The notes under the pieces were generated by a model that saw only the letters and a program-made list of their open reading frames with translations, was not told where the DNA came from and made no database searches. Both the position numbers and the translations under genes were made by a program. Source: Paenibacillus peoriae KCTC 3763 (GTDB lineage: Bacteria > Bacillota > Bacilli > Paenibacillales > Paenibacillaceae). Taken from it: 64,000 bases of DNA. Position 1 is the first letter of the stretch, and each line of letters begins with the position of its first letter. The stretch covers positions 124,001 through 188,000 of the forward strand of contig NZ_AGFX01000012.1 of the NCBI RefSeq assembly GCF_000236805.1. Direction: 5' to 3'. Below, piece by piece: positions 20,537-28,995 of the stretch.

Positions 20537-21994
20537 TTAAAATCCTCCCTGCATGCCGCCCATGCTGGAAGGGTCTGGCGGTGCTTCAGGAGCCGGGATA
20601 ACAATCGTGTCACCCTCTTTTACACCCGACTTGAGCTCGACCTGGTCTGGCGTGTAAAATCCAAGCTCTACAGGCTTGAACGTCCGCGCTCCCGGATTCG
20701 CAGGATTCGCAGCGAGATAAACACCGTCCTGTCCACCTTCAGATCGCAGCGCAGTCGCAGGTACATACAGTACATTTTTATGTACCCCCAAAATAACAGC
20801 CACATTCATAATCATGCCCGTTTTAAGCTTCCCTTTCGGGTCATGAACGGACAGCTCCATCAGATACGTCGTCATCCCTTCATCTGTAGATGCTTCCGGT
20901 GAGACGAATTGCACCTTCCCCGGAAACGTTTCACCCGGATATGCATTGGTGGATAACACCGCCGAAAGGCCTTTTTTCGCCTTGACAATGTCGGTCTGGC
21001 TAACCTTCACTACCACCTTCAGATTGTTGGAATCCGAGTTGTTCATCACAATAAACGGAGCCGTCGGACTGGTCCCTACATCCCCGTTCACCTTTAGGAT
21101 CACTCCATCCCACGGTGCTGTGACCTGAAGCTTGTTAAGCTCATTTTTTTTCTGCTCCAGTTCGGTTGCCAATCTTCGAACCTCTATTCGTGAGGCTTGA
21201 ATATTCGATGCATCAGCCGGAACCTGTGCCTTGCGAAACTCAGCCATAGCTGTACGGTAGCCAATTTCAGCCTCTGCGATGGTGCGGCGCTTTTGTGACA
21301 TCATTTTGCGAAATTGTAGATCCAGACCATCATAGTCTGTCTGTGCTTTATCCAGCGTTTGCTCTGCCTGCTCCAATTCACTGTTCGATACTGCCCCGGC
21401 ATCATGTAAAAACTTTTGGTCTTCATATGCCTTCCGCGCCTGCTCCAGCTGCTTTTGGGAATTCTTCTTCTGACTTTCGGCTTCTTCCAGCTCAAATGAT
21501 TCCTGCGCTGTATCAACAGCCATTTTGGCCCGAAGTACGCTTGTCTTCTGTATTTCAATATCCTCCGCCTTCGGCCCTTTCTCCAGTTCAGCCAGCTTGG
21601 ATTTGGATATCTCCAAATTATCAGACGCACTTTGAATCTGCATTTTGATCTCAGAGCTGTCCAGAAGCGCCAGTACCTGTCCTTTTTTCACCTTGTCCCC
21701 GGCCTTCACATGTACCGCCGCCAGCTTGTTTTCACCTGCACTCGTGAAGTTCAGCTTCACTTCCTTGGACGCTTGCACCGTGCCGGACGTATCCAGCTTC
21801 GCGCTTACATCCCCGCGCTCCACCTTAAGTGTCTCGTCCTGCACCAGTGGTGCAGCCTGCTCCTTAGGCAGATTCATGTATACTGCTGCTCCGCCCCCAC
21901 CTACAACCAGCAGAACAATTGCAGTCCAGATCCACTTTTTTCTCCGTTTTCTCCGTAACTTGATTAAAGCATCGTTAATAACCGTTTCTGCCAA
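20537..21994 (-). CDS. MacA-like membrane fusion (adaptor) protein, HlyD family
   Basis: 485 residues. A basic N-terminus (KLRRKRRKKW) and a single membrane helix about residues 22-42 anchor the protein. Then come a lipoyl/barrel-sandwich half (KVKKGQVLALLDSSEIK), a long alpha-helical coiled-coil hairpin (about 115-290, very rich in Lys, Glu, Gln and Ala), the second lipoyl half, and a beta-barrel to the C-terminus, which ends in a Gly/Met-rich tail. This is the adaptor that links the ABC permease to an outer partner. The next upstream gene encodes a TolC-like protein 13 bases away, and the ATPase follows after six bases, so the operon carries a complete tripartite set. Confidence 0.92.
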   Translation of the reverse strand: MAETVINDALIKLRRKRRKKWIWTAIVLLVVGGGGAAVYMNLPKEQAAPLVQDETLKVERGDVSAKLDTSGTVQASKEVKLNFTSAGENKLAAVHVKAGDKVKKGQVLALLDSSEIKMQIQSASDNLEISKSKLAELEKGPKAEDIEIQKTSVLRAKMAVDTAQESFELEEAESQKKNSQKQLEQARKAYEDQKFLHDAGAVSNSELEQAEQTLDKAQTDYDGLDLQFRKMMSQKRRTIAEAEIGYRTAMAEFRKAQVPADASNIQASRIEVRRLATELEQKKNELNKLQVTAPWDGVILKVNGDVGTSPTAPFIVMNNSDSNNLKVVVKVSQTDIVKAKKGLSAVLSTNAYPGETFPGKVQFVSPEASTDEGMTTYLMELSVHDPKGKLKTGMIMNVAVILGVHKNVLYVPATALRSEGGQDGVYLAANPANPGARTFKPVELGFYTPDQVELKSGVKEGDTIVIPAPEAPPDPSSMGGMQGGF

Positions 21995-22007
21995 AGCCTT
22001 TTCCTCC

Positions 22008-23180
22008 CTATGTGCTCCATGGCTTGTTCAACGTGTACTCATTCTGATTCAACTCAATTGCCAGCTCTACCATTTGCCGTTCAATTTGGTCCACCTTCAA
22101 CTGGCTGTTTTTCAGCTCCAGCTCGATAATTAAGCCCCTGGCCCATTTTTTGCGTGACAGCTCCAATCCCTCTTTGGCCGTAATCAGGCTTTCTTCCAGT
22201 TGTACATATTTTTTTTGATTGTCCTTGAATGTGGCATATAGATTGCGAAGCGATTCGGCAAAATCCTTTTGTCCCTTGTCCAGTTCCTCCTTGGCGGTAT
22301 CGACATCCAGCTTGGCCAGATCATAAGCGCCTGCACCGCCGTTAAAATCAAAATATCTTACATTGAGTTCCGAAGTCTTGATGTTATCTTCCAGCTTCCA
22401 TAAGTTTGGATTCATATCCATCAGCTGTTGTATATGTACTTCAATATTCAGCTTCTTCGGTTCCTTGTATATAGGACGATCCACCAATTCATAGACTGTC
22501 CCGTTCGGCTGTCCCATGAGGAAATTTAGAGCATCCCGTGCTTTCTGGAGCGCGGTTTTGCTCTGCTCTACGGTCTGTTGCGCCTGACTTCTGGCCTGTA
22601 CGCTCTCGTTTTTCGCATACTCGGACAGCTTCCCGCGGGCAAACTTGGCGAGCGCAATCTTCTCCTCCGCTTGTGCAATTTCAACCGCTTCCAGATCATT
22701 TTTCACCTGATTCTCTGCTACAAACACGCTTTGATAGGTTTTCATCGCATTAAAATAAAGCTGGTCTTTGGCGTACAGGGCCTGCTTTTTGCTGGCTAAA
22801 TAAGATAACGTCGACGAATTATAATTTCTCCAGGATGCTTCATCGCCAACATATTCACCGTCTATCAAATCAACATAAGCTTCTCCCAAGTCCTTTTCCG
22901 CATTCTTAAACTCAATTCTGCGACGTTCCACATCGCGCTCAGCAGTACGCGTGTTGTAGCTATTGGTCTGTGCCCATTCCGCTGCCTGCTTAAGCGTCAA
23001 TGCAGGCAAAGCCTGACCCGTTGTGGATGCTGTCTTTGAGGTCACTGTAGATGAAGCACCAGACGTACTTGATGCTGTACTTGATGCTGTACTTCCCGAC
23101 GCACTGTCAGCTTGTACAATCGAAACCAGACCTGCTGATAATGACAACACCAGCAGCGTGGCAGCCGCTTTTTGCTTCAT
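22008..23180 (-). CDS. TolC-like coiled-coil protein, secreted
   Basis: 390 residues with a signal peptide (MKQKAAATLLVLSLSAGLVS, cleavage near residue 24), a Ser/Thr/Ala-rich low-complexity linker to about residue 55, then long amphipathic helices resembling the TolC/outer-membrane efflux family, including AEKDLGEAY and the closing helix KNSQLKVDQIERQ. It starts at ATG 23180 with GGGGAGA eight bases upstream and heads the MacA-MacB-like operon. In a Gram-positive cell there is no outer membrane to span, so it may form a periplasm-like conduit through the wall or stabilise the adaptor. The family call rests on the helical pattern and gene order rather than strict motifs. Confidence 0.78.
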   Translation of the reverse strand: MKQKAAATLLVLSLSAGLVSIVQADSASGSTASSTASSTSGASSTVTSKTASTTGQALPALTLKQAAEWAQTNSYNTRTAERDVERRRIEFKNAEKDLGEAYVDLIDGEYVGDEASWRNYNSSTLSYLASKKQALYAKDQLYFNAMKTYQSVFVAENQVKNDLEAVEIAQAEEKIALAKFARGKLSEYAKNESVQARSQAQQTVEQSKTALQKARDALNFLMGQPNGTVYELVDRPIYKEPKKLNIEVHIQQLMDMNPNLWKLEDNIKTSELNVRYFDFNGGAGAYDLAKLDVDTAKEELDKGQKDFAESLRNLYATFKDNQKKYVQLEESLITAKEGLELSRKKWARGLIIELELKNSQLKVDQIERQMVELAIELNQNEYTLNKPWST

Positions 23181-23261
23181 AATGAATTTCTCCCCTTTCC
23201 GTGCATGATTCGCATCATTTCAATTGCATTCGACATAAATTTCCACATCTATCCGCAATCT

Positions 23262-23290
23262 ATTGTACTTTCCGGTTTATGTGGGTACAA
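23262..23290 (-). promoter_or_regulatory. Promoter of the efflux operon
   Basis: TTGTAC (23285-23290), exactly 17 bases, then TACAAT (23262-23267): a good housekeeping-sigma promoter. The transcript would carry a leader of roughly 75 bases before the TolC-like start codon at 23180. Confidence 0.75.
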
Positions 23291-23367
23291 GGTGTAAAAA
23301 CAATACATTTTTGTAACCTTTCCTTTCGCATTGCTCTTATCCAGCATCCTTTGTGTCCAGGAGAAAA

Positions 23368-23920
23368 TCAGAAGAGCTGCTTAATAATAGCATCGCTTGA
23401 CCTCCAGTCGGTCCTATTGCTGCCAAGCTTGTACACTCCATGCCCGATATACAACTTTACTTGCGTTCCTCTTGTTTCCTTGGACCACCAATCGACAAGT
23501 TTCTCATAAGGGACAGGTTTGTAGCCGATACTCCAATATAACTGTGGGGCTACATAACCAATCCATCCATTACTAATATTTTGATGGATAGATCGCGTCC
23601 GATGCGCCCCTCACCTGAACGAATACAGTATTAATACCCATAGCATGGAGTTTATCCAGCATATCTAAATATTCTCTTTTTTGAGCTGCAACTGAAAGCC
23701 CAGGTTTGGAAGGCCAATCCATATTATATATAGTGCTGACCCAGACAGCACGGAGTACACTTGCCTCCTTGGGTTTCATCCATTCCGTGGTTTGTGTATA
23801 AGGGCTGGCAAACACGGTTACAATTTGTGTAGTAATTAACGTTATTATAATAAAACTTACTTTTCTTAAAATACCCAAACTATGATTCACCTCCAACAAT
23901 GGTTTCAGGAAACTAGTCAC
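23368..23920 (-). pseudogene. Decayed GHL10/DUF187-type glycosidase gene (internal deletion)
   Basis: Two parts of one family are joined out of frame. The upstream frame (from GTG 23920, or more likely TTG 23878 preceded by GGAGG) encodes a signal peptide and the N-terminal LRAVWVSTIYNMDWPS, LDKLHAMGINTVFVQVRG and YPSKY, then stops at 23573. From about 23580 another frame continues with a C-terminal segment of the same family (GWIGYVAPQLYWSIGY, KLVDWW, VKLYIGHGVYK) to TGA at 23368. The middle of the catalytic domain, probably 150-200 residues, is missing. Intact relatives act on glycan or peptidoglycan-like polymers. The promoter region upstream is still well preserved. Confidence 0.85.
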
Positions 23921-23956
23921 GATGATTTCCTAACCTTCCGTACATTTATTTTATAT

Positions 23957-24018
23957 ATTCAACTATAGAGTATAGTTGTTTCAAACTTCAGGTGAGTTGT
24001 ATCCAAGTTGTAACATCT
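23957..24018 (-). repeat. Duplicated upstream region, copy A
   Basis: 62-bp direct copy of 25092-25153, 56 of 62 bases identical. It lies upstream of the glycosidase relic in the same orientation as the other copy lies to the deacetylase gene. On the minus strand it contains TTACA-N6-ATACA, an 11-base-spaced direct repeat typical of OmpR/PhoB-family binding sites, and a downstream TATAGT. Confidence 0.85.
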
Positions 24019-24046
24019 GATGTTCATTTAAAAGAAAATGCCAAAT

Positions 24047-24997
24047 CTACCTTATCGTTTTAAATTCATATCCCTGCTCCTTCAAATATTTTATAATTTC
24101 AGGTAAAGCTTTTGCTGTTTCCTCTTTACCATAAGTATCATGCATTAATATCACTGCTTTTTCTCTACTGGCTATACTTTTCTTGAATTCGTATATTAAT
24201 TCTGCCGCCTTCTTAGGCGCACCTTCTGCGTCTTTAGGTAATACATTCCAATCGATCTGATGATAATCCTTTTCACGTAAAGCATTGTCTAGCCTATTCA
24301 TACCTATTGGATCCCTTTTCTGCCATGTCATGTGGCCTCCTGGGAATCTAATCACCCGTGTGGAGAAATCTTGTCCTAGAATTTGTTTTAAAGTTTGATT
24401 TACTTTTTCAATATCATTCATAAAAACATCAGAATTTACAGACCTATTGGGATATAAATAACCATAATCATGCGAATACGAATGATTTCCGATGGCATGT
24501 CCTTCCTTAACTATTCTTTTTATTATTTTTTTCGTATTCTCATTTTCTTCTACTGCCTTTCCTACTACAAAAAATGTTGCTTTTACATTTTCTTCTTTAA
24601 GAATATCTAATATTTTTGGCGTTACTGTTACAGATGGCCCATCGTCAAAAGATAAATAAGCAACTTTTTTTCCATCGATCCCTTCGGGTCTCTGCCCTTG
24701 CATTTGTTGATTTAAATACTTCTCAATAAATGCCGCATCTTCAACACCTGCTTCATTTGTTAACGGCGATACTATGCCATTTGGTTCGTTACGGGGTTTA
24801 CCCAAGGGTACTGAATTCATTTTCTCTGCAAATTCAAGTGTTTTTGCAGGTTGTTGCTTATTATTAGAAACCTTTATCACAATCAGAATGCTACAGCTTA
24901 CTATAAATAGCAAAATAACAATATATAATAATATTCTTCTATTCTTCTTGTTTGGGTACTTTCTTTTTCCTCTATGTGCAAAGTTCATTACTCTCAT
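24047..24997 (-). CDS. Membrane-anchored polysaccharide deacetylase (NodB/CE4)
   Basis: 316 residues from ATG 24997, chosen because GGAGGA stands eight bases upstream; the frame runs on to 25048. A basic N-terminus and one membrane helix (about residues 22-42) leave the catalytic part outside the cell. CE4 motifs are present in order: motif 1 SFDDGPS, motif 2 HAIGNHSYSHD (the zinc histidines), motif 3 RFPGGH, and the C-terminal VILMHDT. It should remove N- or O-acetyl groups from peptidoglycan or an exopolysaccharide. Codon use is more AT-rich than in the neighbouring efflux operon, like the two-component genes next door, suggesting this block arrived as a unit. Confidence 0.93.
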   Translation of the reverse strand: MRVMNFAHRGKRKYPNKKNRRILLYIVILLFIVSCSILIVIKVSNNKQQPAKTLEFAEKMNSVPLGKPRNEPNGIVSPLTNEAGVEDAAFIEKYLNQQMQGQRPEGIDGKKVAYLSFDDGPSVTVTPKILDILKEENVKATFFVVGKAVEENENTKKIIKRIVKEGHAIGNHSYSHDYGYLYPNRSVNSDVFMNDIEKVNQTLKQILGQDFSTRVIRFPGGHMTWQKRDPIGMNRLDNALREKDYHQIDWNVLPKDAEGAPKKAAELIYEFKKSIASREKAVILMHDTYGKEETAKALPEIIKYLKEQGYEFKTIR

Positions 24998-25091
24998 TTG
25001 CTGGTTCCTCCATGATAAATTAATTTTTTTCGAGTAGAAATTGCTCAAGCCCAGTTGCTTCCCTATCCTCCCTGTACGTTTTACTTAATAA

Positions 25092-25153
25092 ATTCAACTA
25101 TAGAGTACAATTGTTTCAAATTTAAGGAGAGTTGTATCCAAGATGTAACATCT
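25092..25153 (-). repeat. Duplicated upstream region, copy B (deacetylase promoter region)
   Basis: Second copy of the 62-bp element, 95 bases before the deacetylase start and 92 bases before the divergent response-regulator gene. The TTACA-N6-ATACA core is unchanged. Conservation of the whole 62 bp between two genes of different families points to a shared regulatory site, most simply for the adjacent response regulator. Confidence 0.85.
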
Positions 25154-25244
25154 CTTTACACATGGACCGCATGAAAAAATATCTGATAAAATAAATATAT
25201 CTGCATGATAATTTAATGACTGTTTTTAGGAGAGTAATACTGCT

Positions 25245-25946
25245 ATGAGACAAAAGAGGATTTTATTGATTGAGGATGAGGAGTCCATACGGGACTTATT
25301 ATCTTATTCCCTTCAAAAAGAAGGATTTGTGACCAAAGAAGCCGCTACCGGAGCACAAGGGCTGGAAATTTTAAAACAGTCCAAACCAGATTTAATTCTG
25401 CTGGATCTGATGCTGCCGGATATGAGCGGTTTTGATATTTGCAAGCAAGTTTCTCTGGATTCCACGATTCCGGTCATCATGATCACAGCCAAATCCGATA
25501 CGTTAGATAAAGTTGTAGGGATGGAACTGGGCGCAGACGATTATATTACGAAGCCCTTTGATATAAGAGAAGTGATTGCGCGAGTTCGGGCCATTTTTCG
25601 CAGAATCGAGTTGATCGGGGATTCGATGGAAAATCTAACGTTTGACATGATCCGTTTAGGAACGGGCATCGTGATCTATAAAGATAAGCGGGAAGTATGG
25701 AAAAATGGGATGAGAATTGCACTTACGAATAAAGAATACGATCTTTTATTATGTTTTGCCGAATATCAAGGGAGAGTATTTAGCAGATCCGAGCTTTTGG
25801 ATAAAGTGTGGGGATTTGACTTTGCAGGAGATACTCGAACGGTAGATATTCATGTACAAAGAATTCGTAAAAAACTGGATGAAGCTCATAGCTTTTCGAT
25901 TATCGAGACCGTATTCGGTATCGGCTATAAGCTGGCGACTAGGTGA
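25245..25946 (+). CDS. OmpR/PhoB-family response regulator
   Basis: 233 residues. Receiver domain (about 1-120) with acidic pair EDEE, phospho-acceptor Asp in LILLDLMLPDMSG near residue 52, the conserved Thr (MITAK) and Lys (YITKPFD). The C-terminal winged helix (about 135-233) includes LTNKEYDLLLCFAEYQGRVFSR and TRTVDIHVQRIRKKL. It starts at ATG 25245 after AGGAGA and ends four bases before the kinase start, forming a three-gene unit with the kinase and a propeller-like membrane protein. Its likely targets are the duplicated 62-bp regions and the 11-mer array at 28547-28590, all inference. Confidence 0.95.
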   Translation: MRQKRILLIEDEESIRDLLSYSLQKEGFVTKEAATGAQGLEILKQSKPDLILLDLMLPDMSGFDICKQVSLDSTIPVIMITAKSDTLDKVVGMELGADDYITKPFDIREVIARVRAIFRRIELIGDSMENLTFDMIRLGTGIVIYKDKREVWKNGMRIALTNKEYDLLLCFAEYQGRVFSRSELLDKVWGFDFAGDTRTVDIHVQRIRKKLDEAHSFSIIETVFGIGYKLATR

Positions 25947-25950
25947 GTAC

Positions 25951-27393
25951 ATGAAATTTCCTATTCAATTTAAAATAGTTGTTCTCTTTTCTATTATTAT
26001 TTTTGTTGGCCTTTCTGCCCTACTGTTTGTTTCCTATAAAGTTACAGAACAAAATATGTATCAGATTATTCATGAGGATATGATCAAAGCCAAGACAAAT
26101 CTGGACATTTATCTCACTCAATATTTTATGATCCATAAAAAGCGAATTAATTTATCATCGCTGGCATCTGAAAAAAATATGCTTTCACAAGAATTAACAA
26201 CTGCGATTGGTGGGCCTGTAACGATTTATAATCCAAATGAAGCGATGTATAACCACATGAAGTTACCAGATGACAATGATCTTGAACCGTCCCCAAGTTC
26301 CCAAATCGTTTATAAGATTAGTGTGGTGGACAATAAAGTCATTGCGAGCCTGTCATTCCCGATTCAGCAGGATCATCAGATTATTGGGTCTTTGCGGTAC
26401 CAAAAAGATTATACCGATATCTACCAGAAAAATTCCAATTTCCTCTCGATCATTAAAATGTTTGCTGTCTCCATCTTTACTTTTATTTTTATAGCTTCCA
26501 TTTTTATTTCCAATAAAATTACCAAGCCTATTAGAGAATTAACCAAGCACTCCGAATCGGTTGCTTTAGGTGATTTCAATGTGGATATACAAATTCCATC
26601 CCGTGATGAAGTGGGTGAATTGGCACGCCGTTTTCAAATCATGATTAAGCATATCAAAGATCAGATTGCAATCATTGAGCAAGAGCGGGATGAAGTAAAG
26701 CTGGCTCAAGCACAAAGCAAAGCTTTTTTTGACAATGTGACTCATGAACTAAAGACACCGTTAACAACTATTTTGGGTTATGCACAGATTGTAAAGGATA
26801 ACGGATTTACTGATGCTCCATTTTTTGAAAAAGGGCTTAAGTATATTATTCATGAAAGTCAGAGATTAAATCGGATGGTCGTTGACATTTTGGAATTATC
26901 CCAGGCTTCAGCTTCAAATATCCGCTATCGATTGGAAAGGGTTGATCTATCGGAAATTGTGAAAGAAGCTTGTGAGGACATGCGGATAAAATCCAGAAAA
27001 TATAATATTCGTATTCAATTTGGTCTTGAATACGGCCTTTACACGTTAGGAGATCATGACAAACTGAAGGAGGTATTTTTGAATATATTAGATAACTCGA
27101 TTAAATATGGGGATGTGAATTCTATCATTGACGTCCAGTCGTATGCAGAAGGAAGGTTGGCTGTTGTTAGGATTAAGGATAAAGGTAACGGCATCCCGAC
27201 AGAGCATCTCGAACATGTGTTTGAACCATTTTACAGAAGCTCCGGGATGGCCAATAGAGAAAAAGGAAGCGCCGGACTCGGATTAGCGATCGTAAAAAGC
27301 ATTGTCGAAGATCATGGAGGACTGATTGAGCTTCATAGCACATTTAAGGAAGGCACGGAAATCAAGATCAGTTTACCGGGTGAATGGGAATGA
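25951..27393 (+). CDS. Membrane sensor histidine kinase
   Basis: 480 residues from ATG 25951 (AGGTGA upstream; the frame extends further into the regulator gene without support). Two membrane helices (about 8-28 and 165-188) flank an extracytoplasmic sensor of about 135 residues. A HAMP domain follows, then the H-box FFDNVTHELKTPLTTILGYAQ region (phospho-His), N-box LNILDNSIKYG, and G-boxes DKGNGIP and GSAGLGLAIVKSI. The ligand is not evident. It overlaps the following propeller gene at its stop codon. Confidence 0.95.
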   Translation: MKFPIQFKIVVLFSIIIFVGLSALLFVSYKVTEQNMYQIIHEDMIKAKTNLDIYLTQYFMIHKKRINLSSLASEKNMLSQELTTAIGGPVTIYNPNEAMYNHMKLPDDNDLEPSPSSQIVYKISVVDNKVIASLSFPIQQDHQIIGSLRYQKDYTDIYQKNSNFLSIIKMFAVSIFTFIFIASIFISNKITKPIRELTKHSESVALGDFNVDIQIPSRDEVGELARRFQIMIKHIKDQIAIIEQERDEVKLAQAQSKAFFDNVTHELKTPLTTILGYAQIVKDNGFTDAPFFEKGLKYIIHESQRLNRMVVDILELSQASASNIRYRLERVDLSEIVKEACEDMRIKSRKYNIRIQFGLEYGLYTLGDHDKLKEVFLNILDNSIKYGDVNSIIDVQSYAEGRLAVVRIKDKGNGIPTEHLEHVFEPFYRSSGMANREKGSAGLGLAIVKSIVEDHGGLIELHSTFKEGTEIKISLPGEWE

Positions 27394-28511
27394 GCAAGCG
27401 AAAATCTTGGAAAGAACATCGTCATTATTTGATTTTAGGAGTTTTATTGCTTTTGTTTATATTGGGATTTTACGGAATGAGTAGTTTGTACATGTTAAGC
27501 AACTTTAAGTCTAAAACGGTGATATTGCCAAATGATCAGTTCAATAGCAACCTTACAAAAATGAATACAGCATTTGAGATCGGAGCGGTCACCCGGTTGA
27601 CAAATGATTATTCGATTTTTGACTTTCAAGTGATAGATCACAATTCCGTTATTTTACAATCGATGGACCGCTCACTGAACCGCTCATTGGGTCGGTTCAA
27701 AATATCTGTACTTCATCTTGATAATAATAAATTGGTTGATATTGACGAAAATGTCCTCTATGGATTCGCATTAAGTCCTAATGGGAAAAACCTCATCTAT
27801 GTAAAGAATCAAAACATGGATTCATTTAGTTATGTATACAACTTACAGTCCAACAAGCTGAAGAAAGTGTCGTATGGTGATTCCTACGGCATAAATTTTA
27901 TTAGTAACGAAAATTTCATAGGATTCTCAAATGGATACCTTACCCTAACCAATGTGGTTACTGGAAAAATTCGTCAGCTGATCAATGACACGCAACTAAC
28001 GGAAATTTTCCAAAGTCCAACCCAACTAACGAATACACTGTACTTCAGCAAGAATAAGGTTTACTTTCTAGCATTTAATAATAGCGGTCCAGGTATATTT
28101 GAAATGGATATAAAAAATACCAACAAGGTGGTCAAAGTAGCCCAAGGGGAAGAGATTAATAAATTTGTGATACTAAAGAATGGCGACCTACTGGTGCAAG
28201 GGAAATTTGAGAAAAAAGAGGGACTTTTTTTGTACAATAAAGCGACTCATAAGTTTAAACTTTTACAGGAAGGGGTCATTACAGACTTTGCGCTGAATTC
28301 AGATGAAAGTCGAATTGCCTATTTTGTTGTAAAAGATAACGGTGTCGGTGACTTGCATACCGCGTATTTGGACAATGGGAGCCTTAGCTCAGATACAGCG
28401 ATTTACCGGAATATTAATTCTGTACGAACAATGAAGTGGGCTCAGGACGATCTGTTTATCTGTACTAACCAATTGAACAAAAGCGAAGTATACCGGTTTA
28501 CCTTTAAATAA
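27390..28511 (+). CDS. Membrane-anchored beta-propeller-like protein, third gene of the two-component operon
   Basis: About 373 residues. Start assigned to ATG 27390, whose ATGA overlaps the kinase stop; an in-frame ATG at 27384 is the alternative. A basic N-terminus and one helix (about 11-31) anchor it, and the rest is extracytoplasmic. The exterior part is made of repeated beta-rich units with TolB/WD40-like phrases (GFALSPNGKNLIYVKN, ITDFALNSDESRIAYFV), consistent with a six- or seven-bladed propeller. I recognise no named family. Because it is translationally coupled to the kinase, it probably serves as an accessory sensor or modulates signalling at the cell surface. Confidence 0.8.
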   Translation: MSKRKSWKEHRHYLILGVLLLLFILGFYGMSSLYMLSNFKSKTVILPNDQFNSNLTKMNTAFEIGAVTRLTNDYSIFDFQVIDHNSVILQSMDRSLNRSLGRFKISVLHLDNNKLVDIDENVLYGFALSPNGKNLIYVKNQNMDSFSYVYNLQSNKLKKVSYGDSYGINFISNENFIGFSNGYLTLTNVVTGKIRQLINDTQLTEIFQSPTQLTNTLYFSKNKVYFLAFNNSGPGIFEMDIKNTNKVVKVAQGEEINKFVILKNGDLLVQGKFEKKEGLFLYNKATHKFKLLQEGVITDFALNSDESRIAYFVVKDNGVGDLHTAYLDNGSLSSDTAIYRNINSVRTMKWAQDDLFICTNQLNKSEVYRFTFK

Positions 28512-28546
28512 TACGATAACGGAACCAATATCCCATTTAATCTGTT

Positions 28547-28622
28547 TTTACCTGAACTTTACCTGATTTTCAGCTAATCTTAAGGAAAACAACAGAAACT
28601 ATTAAGGTTTGGGACATATACT
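28547..28622 (+). promoter_or_regulatory. Tandem 11-mer operator array and promoter before the 62-residue gene
   Basis: Four consecutive 11-base units begin TTTACCTGAAC (28547-28557), TTTACCTGATT (28558-28568), TTCAGCTAATC (28569-28579) and TTAAGGAAAAC (28580-28590); the first two are nearly identical and the others diverge. They end just upstream of a weak -35 region and TATACT (28617-28622). This layout is the hallmark of an OmpR/PhoB-class activator site. Confidence 0.65.
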
Positions 28623-28661
28623 AGAGAAAGAATAACAGCCGCTCACTAGGAGGGTTAATAG

Positions 28662-28850
28662 ATGATAAAAGAATCTCGCATGACAACGACTAACGAACCG
28701 TCTGATTTGTGGATGACCCGTTTTTTACGTGAATCGGAACAGCAAAAGATGCAACTGATCCGGGAAGCGCGAAAAAATAACGATATACCGCTGATGAACA
28801 GCATTTCCTTTCATCTTGCCCAACGGAATCAGCAGCACCTCATTGGATAA
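28662..28850 (+). CDS. Small basic/amphipathic protein of 62 residues, unknown
   Basis: Start ATG 28662 is preceded by a strong AGGAGGG eight bases away, and the gene has a promoter-like upstream region and a terminator downstream, so it is very probably real. The product is charged and Gln/Arg-rich without a signal peptide or membrane helix (FLRESEQQKMQLIREARKN forms a likely amphipathic helix). I recognise no family. The tandem 11-mers upstream suggest induction by a response regulator, possibly the one encoded 2.7 kb upstream. Confidence 0.75.
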   Translation: MIKESRMTTTNEPSDLWMTRFLRESEQQKMQLIREARKNNDIPLMNSISFHLAQRNQQHLIG

Positions 28851-28920
28851 GGAGACAGGCGAATCTTAGGATATATATGAACAGGCATCCTCATATGCCT
28901 GCATGATGTGTGCTGGATTA

Positions 28921-28966
28921 AAAAGAACCGGGACAAATCGATAGTTTGATTTGTCCCGGTTCTTTT
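28921..28966. terminator. Bidirectional terminator
   Basis: Perfect 19-bp stem (28921-28939 with 28948-28966) with an 8-base loop, A-run on one side and T-run on the other. It serves the small plus-strand gene and the convergent alkyltransferase-like gene. Confidence 0.92.
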
Positions 28967-28995
28967 GTGATGATCCAATCTATGCTGTTCCTCGC

